From JACQNR01 sp049515175 (GTDB lineage: Bacteria > Acidobacteriota > Terriglobia > UBA7540), in assembly GCA_049515175.1 (NCBI GenBank), contig JBEKUI010000147.1:1-11332 (forward strand): DNA of 11,332 bases, in the 5' to 3' direction. The translations under genes and the position numbers were made by a program. Under the pieces are notes generated by a model. The model saw only the letters and a program-made list of their open reading frames with translations, was not told where the DNA came from and made no database searches. Shown here piece after piece: positions 5,681-11,332 of the stretch. Numbering within the stretch: position 1 is the stretch's first letter; each line of letters begins with the position of its first letter.

Positions 5681-6492
5681 TTCTGGACGTTCTCAAGAAC
5701 AGCTTGGCCGCGCCCAGCCGCCTGATTCCCGTCGAGGCTCTTCTGGGAAGCTGCCAGGGGAGCCGCATGCCCGAGGTGCGGCCTGCTGCATTGACGTCCG
5801 CCGCGGCGCAGTTGGCGGCCGAGGTATGTCCAACCGCGGCCCTGGCCGTTGAGCGGAACGAAGAAAAACTTCAGCTCAAGCTCGATTACGGCAAGTGCAT
5901 CGGGTGTGGCCGATGCATACAAGTTGCGCCGGAAGCCTTTGTTCGCGCAGACCGGCTTACGTGCGTCGGAGTATCCCGTGAAGCGCTTATCCGATATTGG
6001 GAACTACCGTGTGGCGCGAAAATTGAGGGCGCAACGACATCGGAAAGCGTGCGGGCTGAGATCCACGCGCTCATGGGCAGGGCGCTCAACATCCGGCAAC
6101 TTGATCCTGGTTCGTGCAACGGCTGCGAAGCGGAGATCTCGGCGCTGACTAATCCACACTATGACCTGGAACGTTTTGGAATTCACTTTGTGGCCTCCCC
6201 AAAACATGCCGACATGTTGCTGGTCACGGGACCTGTGACACGAAACATGGCCGAGGCAGTTCGAAACACATACGAAGCTGTGCCAGAACCGAGACTCGTT
6301 GTGGCAGTCGGAGCCTGCGGGGTGAGTGGCGGCCTCTTTGCGCAGAGTCATGCGGTCGTGGGACCTGTCAGCTCCGTCATCCCTGTGGACGGATATATCC
6401 CTGGTTGCCCGCCAACCCCTGCCATGCTGGTGGCCGGCATCTTACATGTTTTGGAGAGGCATATTCGGATCGGTGGGCGTAAACAACTCTGA
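5677..6492 (+). CDS. hyfI: HyfI-like small subunit (NuoB type) with N-terminal single-cluster ferredoxin domain
   Basis: This is a 271-aa protein. The ATG at 5677 overlaps the hyfG stop (ATGA), with GGGGTG 7 bases upstream. The frame is also open further left to 5518, but that part is antisense-of-sense noise over hyfG. Residues about 40-90 are ferredoxin-like, with C51-P52 and C74-IG-C77-GR-C80. From about residue 138 the NuoB/HyfI fold follows, with C147, C150 (SCNGCEAEI), C214 (GACGVSGG) and C244 (GCPPTPAM). These are the four ligands of the proximal [4Fe-4S] cluster, all kept. It would pass electrons between the ferredoxin-type cluster and the HyfG site at the membrane surface. The fusion replaces a separate HyfH. 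The gene appears intact, unlike hyfE and hyfG. The arsR gene follows after 26 bases. Confidence 0.85.
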   Translation: MILDVLKNSLAAPSRLIPVEALLGSCQGSRMPEVRPAALTSAAAQLAAEVCPTAALAVERNEEKLQLKLDYGKCIGCGRCIQVAPEAFVRADRLTCVGVSREALIRYWELPCGAKIEGATTSESVRAEIHALMGRALNIRQLDPGSCNGCEAEISALTNPHYDLERFGIHFVASPKHADMLLVTGPVTRNMAEAVRNTYEAVPEPRLVVAVGACGVSGGLFAQSHAVVGPVSSVIPVDGYIPGCPPTPAMLVAGILHVLERHIRIGGRKQL

Positions 6493-6518
6493 CATGGTGG
6501 GATTCCGAGGAGGGTAGC

Positions 6519-6857
6519 ATGTCGGAAATCAGTCAATTCAAAGCCGAATTCTTTAAGGCGCTGGCGCACCCGCTCCGGATACGCATCTTGGATGCCTTGC
6601 GCGAGGGCGAGGTCGGTGTCAACGAACTGAGCTCACAACTCAAAGTGGAGCAGAGCAATCTTTCTCAGCAATTGGCTGTGCTTCGAAGCCGGAACATCGT
6701 TGTGGGTCGGAAGGAAGGCAACAACGTATACTACTTTGTTCCCGATCCCGAGATCTTCCGGCTGCTCGACGTGGCCAAGAAAATTTTCCACAACCATCTG
6801 ATTGACGTCCGAGATATGCTGTCGCAGCTCAAAACGGTCCGGACCAGCGGACGGTGA
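6519..6857 (+). CDS. ArsR/SmtB-family winged-helix transcriptional regulator
   Basis: This is a 112-aa protein with a very strong ribosome site, GAGGAGGG (6507-6514), 4 bases before the ATG. Residues 8-75 are a typical ArsR winged helix: KALAHPLRIRILDALREGEV, then the recognition helix SNLSQQLAVLRSRNIV and the wing GRKEGNNVYYFV. There is no cysteine anywhere, so the classical ELCVCD thiolate metal site is absent. D84, H91 and H93 in the last helix could form an alpha-5 type metal site, but this is uncertain, and a non-metal signal is equally possible. It lies 26 bases after hyfI on the same strand, so it is probably cotranscribed and may control the complex. No operator can be tested, since the operon's own promoter region is gone. 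Confidence 0.88.
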   Translation: MSEISQFKAEFFKALAHPLRIRILDALREGEVGVNELSSQLKVEQSNLSQQLAVLRSRNIVVGRKEGNNVYYFVPDPEIFRLLDVAKKIFHNHLIDVRDMLSQLKTVRTSGR

Positions 6858-7555
6858 CTTCCCCCCTTTTTCCCCCGGTCGAAGCGTCCCCTTCGAAAAA
6901 CCAACTTCCAGCTGGCACGCACGGCTCAAAACCAATTGGGAATGGGAAGTTGCCAAGCGCTTAGAAACAGTTCTCCGGCGCAAGGTTCGCTCACATGGGC
7001 GGGTAACGCCATACGAGGAAACTGAGCCGCCGCTCATCGCTACTGCCCGTGTGTCGAAATCATTTCCTTTCGGCCCCCGAGCATTTCTGCTCGCACTCGG
7101 CTTGCCCGGCGATGCGGAATTGACGCAGCTGGCGCTGCTTAGGAATGGCCATTGCTGCGTGCAAAAACCCCTCGGTGAGTTTTGGGCACGCTGAGTCGAC
7201 CGAAAGCACGCCTCTGATGTGGGAGGGAGTATCCTCAAGGCTTTCCAGAGCCATGTGGCGAGGCTCCATCCCGCTTTGGGGTGAGCGGGCCTCAGGGATG
7301 TGGCCGAGGGGGCAGCCCAAAAGGATCTTCGCCTCTTCTCTTCTATAATTATTAGACTTATGGGGTTGGAAATCGGGAAATAAGCTCTCCCAAGAGGTCT
7401 AGCTTCTAAGTCCGTCAACCGGCCCGGGGCGGGTAGCACTGGCTGCGTCCCGAATGGTGCCCGGAACGGCCTCTGCATCCGATTGACTCTTAAAAACCGC
7501 CGCCGGAACTTCGGGCCTATAGCAAAGGGTGTGGTTTGGTGCACCGCGGTGAAAC
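6858..7555. other. About 700-base region without identifiable gene
   Basis: Open frames of 60-130 codons occur on both strands. Their translations are rich in R, S and P, show no domain, and lack ribosome sites. A 303-codon minus-strand frame (6633..7544) runs antisense through arsR and looks like a chance frame. A 6-bp hairpin (TCGAAG 6879-6884 / CTTCGA 6891-6896) follows arsR but has no T-tract. An AT-rich patch at 7341-7360 contains TATAAT (7344-7349) without a matching -35. Overlapping palindromes GGTGCACC (7538-7545) and CACCGCGGTG (7542-7551) sit just beyond the end of the DUF499 relic. Further decayed coding sequence cannot be excluded. Confidence 0.5.
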
Positions 7556-7795
7556 TCAGTTGCGATTCGTCTCGACCTTCACTGATCCTTCCATCCCCAG
7601 GTCGCGCAGAGCTTGGCGTAGGTCGGCTTCGACGTTTCTGAGGTCTGCGGAGCGAATCGTGAAAGAAGCGCCAAGATCCAAGGAGAGATCCTGAGCGAAA
7701 CTACGCAGCTTCGGAATCAATCTGGTTCCCAGTTTGTTCCACTGCTCAGGCGGAATGCGGCCGCGCAAGTAAACCCGTACGGGTTCTTCCGCCAC
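7556..7795 (-). CDS. C-terminal fragment of the DUF499-type relic
   Basis: This is a 79-aa frame: VRVYLRGRIPPEQWNKLG, TRLIPKLRSFAQDLSLD, then an ADLRQALRDLGMEGSVKVE ending. It corresponds to the small C-terminal domain of DUF499 proteins, which typically ends near a KVRVE-like sequence. The ATG at 7795 is internal to the original gene, since the preceding Pro-rich linker (PTPTVAEEP) is in the same frame directly after a TGA at 7808-7810. There is no ribosome site. Confidence 0.5.
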   Translation of the reverse strand: MAEEPVRVYLRGRIPPEQWNKLGTRLIPKLRSFAQDLSLDLGASFTIRSADLRNVEADLRQALRDLGMEGSVKVETNRN

Positions 7796-8335
7796 AGTTG
7801 GTGTAGGTCATGGTGGGGTTTCGATTGGTGGCTCCAGGACCAAATCTGGCGGTTGCCCTGCTGGCGTGACGCAGTCTTTGGCGTCGGGGCGGTCCCGAGA
7901 GCGGCCGCTCGCATCCGCGTCAACAGAAACGTCTTGTCATCGAATGCGACCTCCTCGGGTCCGATGGATTCTTTCCACCACACTCTCTCATAGGCCCCCG
8001 TCCGGCTTAGGTCCGGACGCCAGCCCAAAATCGCCCTTCTCGACAAGGGTCACGATTTGTTTTCGGAGCACATCCTCAGGGTCGAGTAGACGCGTCAATG
8101 ACCCGTCTAGAAAGCTTTGCCGGCATCCCTTGAGCGGCCATGCTCCGTTTTCCTTCAGTGCAGTCGGCCAATTCCTTTCAAGGTAGCCCGCTCCCACTGT
8201 TTCATTAAGCAACGCCTCTGCCTTCAGGGCAGCGACGACACGTGCACTGGGACTCGCTGAGCCGCTACTGGCGTGGCCTGCCCCCAAGTCGATTTCTCGA
8301 AGCCCGTCAGTCCCCTGGGGATCGACGACAATGGC

Positions 8336-9253
8336 TTACCGATAGCTGGCCCAGACTTCATCATGGAGGGCCTCCTCGCTCTCTTTGATCTGCCTCATGA
8401 CTTCTCCCCGTTCAGACTGCTCAAAATCCGCCCCTAGCACTCCCGAACCAAGATCTTCAGTCACTCGCTTCCAAGCCAGCCACGCTTCCGCCTTCTCCTG
8501 CAAGGCACGCCCAGGTTTTCGAACCACCCAAACCAGGGCGGCAGGATAGAGACGCGAGGTGGTCCCCCGTTGACGCGACCATTCACTCAGGGTGTTCCTG
8601 ATCGCGCCGGCCGGTTCCCACTCATTCTCGGGTGCCAAGACGACGATGGTCAGCTTCGGCGAGTCCGGGACATCTGATCCTTCGGTCGGGAAGGTGTATA
8701 AAGGAACTACTCGGCCGTTGTCGAATTCTTGCTTAACAGCCGTACGACCAGCTTTCGCGACTTCGGTTTCGTCCAAAGCGGCTCGACGGTCCCCCACGAC
8801 CTTTTTCAGGGTCAGTTTGTGACCGATGCGAAACCCATCCGTGTCCACCTTTCGGATGAAAAACGCTCGCTTCTCCAAAGCCGATGCGGCATTGTCGATT
8901 GATGTCACATCCAGATTGGGCTCTCCCAATGCAATGCGGATCTCCGGCAGATGGGCGGCGCGGTCTGTAGCTACCCCCGTGGATTCGAAGAGGATCGTTG
9001 CACCCACTCGTCGATGAATGCCCTGAAGTTCGCCCTGCGCATCCGCATCGAGGGCCTTCGCGTGGCTGGCCGAGCTCGAGATATCCACCTCAATGGCAGG
9101 CAACAACCTTTGCTCGCCCAATTGCGAGAGGATGGTGGCCTGGAACTCTGGCACATCAAGTGAGGCCGATCCCAAAGTAATGAGGGGTTCTCTCCGGGCT
9201 TTGCGGAACCCTTCCCGGGCTGCCCAGGAAATCCATTGCGCGAACATTGCCAA
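8336..9253 (-). CDS. Longest surviving frame of the DUF499-type relic
   Basis: This is a 305-aa frame with a TTG start at 9253 (LAMFAQWISWAAREG) or the ATG two codons later. Family-like residues already occur upstream (RTRGT), so the start is an artefact of truncation. The readable stretch holds LLPAIEVDISSSASHAKALD, ATILFESTG, LPEIRIALGEPNLD, DRRAALDE and LTIVVLAPENEWEP. This is the central region of the family, soluble, with no membrane span. It ends at a TAA after WASYR, where the family continues. It is probably not a functional gene, but an automated annotator would report it. Confidence 0.55.
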   Translation of the reverse strand: MAMFAQWISWAAREGFRKARREPLITLGSASLDVPEFQATILSQLGEQRLLPAIEVDISSSASHAKALDADAQGELQGIHRRVGATILFESTGVATDRAAHLPEIRIALGEPNLDVTSIDNAASALEKRAFFIRKVDTDGFRIGHKLTLKKVVGDRRAALDETEVAKAGRTAVKQEFDNGRVVPLYTFPTEGSDVPDSPKLTIVVLAPENEWEPAGAIRNTLSEWSRQRGTTSRLYPAALVWVVRKPGRALQEKAEAWLAWKRVTEDLGSGVLGADFEQSERGEVMRQIKESEEALHDEVWASYR

Positions 9254-9289
9254 GGTGCCGCGCGTACGCTGGTGTGAGGGCAGTCTAAT

Positions 9290-9909
9290 TACGAGCGAAT
9301 TGTTCGAAGAAAATGGGTAACACTTTTTTGTTCTGAGTGATGGTGATCACTCCGTTTCTCGGTAACCAAGTTTCCACAGCTAGACGCTGTACCGTATACT
9401 GAGGCACCTTTGGTCATTGTCGTTACGCGGGCCTGAATTTTCTGAATTTGCTCGCAGCACGGCCCTAATTTGCGGTGAGCCAGCATTCGCCCCTCGGGTA
9501 AATATCCCGACCAGCCCAATCCAACAATTCGACAGAATGGCCTTCGGCACTTTGGTACTATTGCCCTGACACCCGGGCTTGGAGTAGCATTACGCCATTG
9601 GGGGCTGAGAAGATTGACTTCGTGCCGAAAAAGTCCGTTTGAGGCTGGCCATCCGGGCTATCACGCAGTTCTGACCACTGTTCCGTACTCGGAGAGCAGA
9701 TCTCGGCTCATTGGAGATGTTTGGAGAAGTCAAGGGCTGAACGAGAGTGCGGGACGGAAGGGAAGGTGAACTGCCGAGCGGAGAATCCGGAGACCGTAGC
9801 TAAAGACAAGCTCCTATTTAGAAGTGGGTAGTGATACAGGTGCTGAGGTTCGTATCGTGATAAACTCGGGCCCCTTGCCAGTCTATGGTGGATTAATGGG
9901 AGACATCCA
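9290..9909. other. About 620-base non-coding region between the DUF499 relic and the prepilin operon
   Basis: No frame here resembles a known protein. A perfect 7-bp hairpin with a 4-base loop lies at 9335-9352 (GAGTGAT / ATCACTC) without a following T-tract on either strand. A 5-bp hairpin TCGGG/CCCGA lies near 9496-9512. The last 100 bases should hold the prepilin promoter, but I find no convincing -35/-10 or sigma-54 (GG-N10-GC) pair. Confidence 0.45.
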
Positions 9910-10536
9910 ATGACGAGGAGAAACCCCGGATTCACCCTGCTGGAGTCGTTGATCGTCATCGTCATCATTGGGATTGTTGCCGCCTTCGCGTTGCCGTCTG
10001 CCCTGACCTCACTCAAGAATTATCGCTTGCATTCTGACGCGGCGGCGATTGCCAGCAGTTTCAATGTCGTCCGCATGCGCGCCGCCGCTCAATATGCGCC
10101 CTGCAGGTTAAACATCGACACCGTGGCGGGTACTTATACCATGGAGAAGCTCTGTGGCCAGACGCCGAGTAGTGTGGATTCGGCCTGTACTTCAGCCTAC
10201 GCGGCGTTTAGCACGAGGCAATTCGAGCAGGGAACGCAATACGCCGCACAGGGGGACACGTTCTCGAGCTGCCGCCCGTCGGGGATCAGCGCATTTCCGG
10301 GCACTATCACCGCCGATCCTTCCGGGTGCCCCTCTTCCGGACCGGGCGTTTTGCAGGTTTATTTCAATACGCGCAGCCTGCCCGTGGACAGTGCGGGCAA
10401 CGCGATGACCAACGGCGGAGCGGTCGTGTACCTGCGCGGCGTGAACAATTTGGTGGATGCGATCACCGTATCGTTGGGGGGGCGCGTGACGGTTTGGAAC
10501 TGGGACCAAGGTACAAGCCAATGGGTTATGAGGTAA
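9910..10536 (+). CDS. fimT: FimT/GspH-family prepilin (type IV pilus minor pilin)
   Basis: This is a 208-aa protein. The ATG at 9910 has GGGAGA (9898-9903) 6 bases upstream. The leader MTRRNPG ends at G7, and F8-TLLE12 starts the mature protein. The prepilin peptidase site G/F and Glu at mature position 5 are both present, followed by a hydrophobic helix to about residue 29. The remainder is a pseudopilin globular domain with six cysteines (C65, C82, C93, C121, C140 and neighbours by context), so disulphides are plausible. The end, GGAVVYLRGVNNLVDAITV then SLGGRVTVWNWD, is the usual FimT C-terminal strand pair. It is the first gene of a plus-strand operon with pilV-like and pilW-like genes, probably minor pilins that prime pilus assembly in the envelope. 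FimT homologues can also bind DNA during uptake, but nothing here proves that role. Confidence 0.88.
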   Translation: MTRRNPGFTLLESLIVIVIIGIVAAFALPSALTSLKNYRLHSDAAAIASSFNVVRMRAAAQYAPCRLNIDTVAGTYTMEKLCGQTPSSVDSACTSAYAAFSTRQFEQGTQYAAQGDTFSSCRPSGISAFPGTITADPSGCPSSGPGVLQVYFNTRSLPVDSAGNAMTNGGAVVYLRGVNNLVDAITVSLGGRVTVWNWDQGTSQWVMR

Positions 10537-10558
10537 GTGCGAGGGCAGGAGGGCCGAG

Positions 10559-11167
10559 ATGCGACACCTAACGTACGGGAACCAGGCAGCAATGAGAATT
10601 TTGAGGGACACCCACGGCTCAACGCTGGCGGAGACAATGATCGCGGTGTTAGTTGCGTTAGTCGGGGTGTTCAGCCTGGGCGGGGTGATCTTTCAGGCGA
10701 TGACGACCAACAAGAACCAGGGCACGGAAGTGACGCGGGCTACGATCTACGCGCAGGATAAGATAGAGAAGTTGCTTTCGCTGGATTTTAGCAGTTGTAC
10801 TCAGACTGCCTCGTCTCAACCTGCCGGCTGCAATACGACGGGCATCGCGGCCAGCGGCTGGACCCAGGGCCTGCTCGCGAGCGGGGCGCTATCACCGATG
10901 CAGGCCACTTGTCCCAGCTCGGGGGCGAGCGTCGGCTATGTCGACTATCTGGATACTAATGGGATTCAACTGACAGGGACCTCGTGCTCGGCACTCTCGG
11001 GCACTGCGCCCTCTTACATCCGAATGTGGCAGATTACGGACGTCACGACCACCGGCGCGCCGGCGATCAAGAACGTTACCGTCGCGGTCTATTCTCAGAA
11101 TGCGGTCAACGCTGCTGGCGGCAAGCCGGTCATAATTGTGACAAGCCTGTTGTCGAATCCGAATTAG
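10559..11167 (+). CDS. pilV: PilV-type prepilin (minor pilin)
   Basis: This is a 202-aa protein. The ATG at 10559 has AGGAGGG (10547-10553) 5 bases upstream. A later ATG (10592) has no such site, so the 20-residue leader is preferred. The prepilin site is HG20/S21-TLAE25, with Ser rather than the usual Phe at mature position 1 and Glu kept at position 5. The hydrophobic helix MIAVLVALVGVFSLGG follows. EVTRATIYAQDKIEKLLSL is the PilV/GspI-like stretch after the helix. The rest is Ser/Thr-rich with several cysteines. It starts 22 bases after the fimT-like gene and 12 bases before the next prepilin, so all three are one operon. Its role is a minor pilin in a type IV pilus tip complex. Confidence 0.82.
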   Translation: MRHLTYGNQAAMRILRDTHGSTLAETMIAVLVALVGVFSLGGVIFQAMTTNKNQGTEVTRATIYAQDKIEKLLSLDFSSCTQTASSQPAGCNTTGIAASGWTQGLLASGALSPMQATCPSSGASVGYVDYLDTNGIQLTGTSCSALSGTAPSYIRMWQITDVTTTGAPAIKNVTVAVYSQNAVNAAGGKPVIIVTSLLSNPN

Positions 11168-11179
11168 TCGGAGGCTGGA

Positions 11180-11332
11180 ATGGCTCCTGAAACCGAAGCC
11201 CGGTCCCGCCCCCCAGCACGCCTTGGGCAGGGTTTCTCGCTGCTGGAACTGCTGGCGAGCGTGGCAATCATCTCTCTGTTGATGGCCGCAGTTTTTTCTT
11301 TCATGTATCAAGCCCAAAAAAGGTTCCAGGGC
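11180..11332 (+). CDS. PilW/GspJ-like prepilin, cut by the right window edge
   Basis: The ATG at 11180 follows GGAGG (11170-11174) by 5 bases. Fifty-one codons are visible. A basic, Pro-rich leader ends GQG18, then F19-SLLE23-LLASVAIISLLM gives the prepilin cleavage site, Glu at position 5 and the start of the membrane helix. Its position as third prepilin after fimT and pilV suggests PilW, but the diagnostic C-terminal part is outside the window. The frame is open to base 11332. Confidence 0.8.
   Translation, partial: MAPETEARSRPPARLGQGFSLLELLASVAIISLLMAAVFSFMYQAQKRFQG

Larger units (their letters stand above)
7556..9289 (-). pseudogene. Decayed C-terminal half of a DUF499-type ATPase-associated protein
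   Basis: One protein can be traced on the minus strand through several lesions. From about 9289, RTRGTLAMFAQ runs to WASYR, then a TAA at 8336-8338. The same frame continues with AIVVDPQG, LREIDLGAGHASS, YLERNWP and SLTRLLDPEDVLRKQI to FGLASGPKPDGG. A run of five G (plus strand C 7995-7999) shifts the frame, and AYERVWWKESIGPEEVAFDDKTFLL follows in the new frame. The reading returns to the first frame between about 7895 and 7850 (PAGQPPDLVLEPPIETPP), meets a TGA at 7808-7810, then runs on to IPPEQWNKLGTRLIPKLR and the TGA at 7556-7558. The FGLASG...PDG.YERVW block and the PPE.WN..G...IPKLR ending match my memory of DUF499 proteins. These are roughly 1000-aa proteins with an N-terminal P-loop, often beside DUF1156 methyltransferases in anti-phage islands. 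The ATPase half is absent. Confidence 0.65.

Noticed and set aside
6879..6896. Rho-independent terminator after arsR
   Set aside because: A 6-bp hairpin exists, but A residues rather than a T-tract follow it on the plus strand.
6633..7544. Minus-strand 303-codon frame antisense to arsR
   Set aside because: The composition is not protein-like and it overlaps a well-supported gene; long antisense frames are common in GC-rich DNA.
9335..9352. Terminator between the DUF499 relic and the prepilin operon
   Set aside because: A perfect 7-bp hairpin, but no T-tract on either strand.

Overview
The window is GC-rich bacterial DNA. The lineage-suggestive parts are a short membrane-anchored protein with a PIYPGA-type motif (941..1522), the FimT/PilV-type prepilins (9910 to the right edge) and an Ehr-like complex. 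Together they point to Acidobacteriota or a similar soil lineage. That is an inference from protein style, not from a marker gene.

Layout. (1) 1..834 is the 3' part of a uroporphyrinogen-decarboxylase/MtaA-type methyltransferase. (2) 941..1522 is a small single-span membrane protein of unknown function. (3) 1713..1789 is tRNA-Arg(ACG) with encoded CCA. (4) 1790..2419 has no recognisable gene and is unusually dense in perfect palindromes and hairpins. (5) 2420..6857 is the 3' portion of a complex I / group 4 hydrogenase-like operon: a 5'-truncated hyfE, an intact hyfF, a hyfG split by one in-frame TAG, hyfI with a fused ferredoxin domain, then an ArsR-type regulator. (6) 6858..7555 holds nothing I can identify. 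(7) 7556..about 9290, minus strand, is a decayed DUF499-type protein, a family often found in anti-phage islands. It carries in-frame stops and two frame changes. (8) About 9290..9909 is non-coding. (9) 9910 to the right edge is a plus-strand prepilin operon (FimT/GspH-like, PilV-like, and the start of a PilW/GspJ-like prepilin).

How the genes fit together. HyfE/F would be membrane, proton-pump-type subunits, and HyfG/HyfI the peripheral electron-transfer arm. All four [NiFe] ligand cysteines of the large subunit are replaced (S196 and N199 in the N-terminal part; S147 and G150 of the C-terminal part). This makes it an energy-converting-hydrogenase-related (Ehr) complex rather than a hydrogenase. 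The remaining [4Fe-4S] ligands look coherent. However, hyfB and hyfC are absent, hyfE lacks its N-terminal half, hyfG is interrupted, and the best-placed hyfG start position reads ATA. The locus therefore looks like a recently damaged operon, unless the TAG is read through. The window as a whole reads as two intact conserved segments flanking about 7.5 kb of accessory, partly decaying DNA that begins at a tRNA gene.
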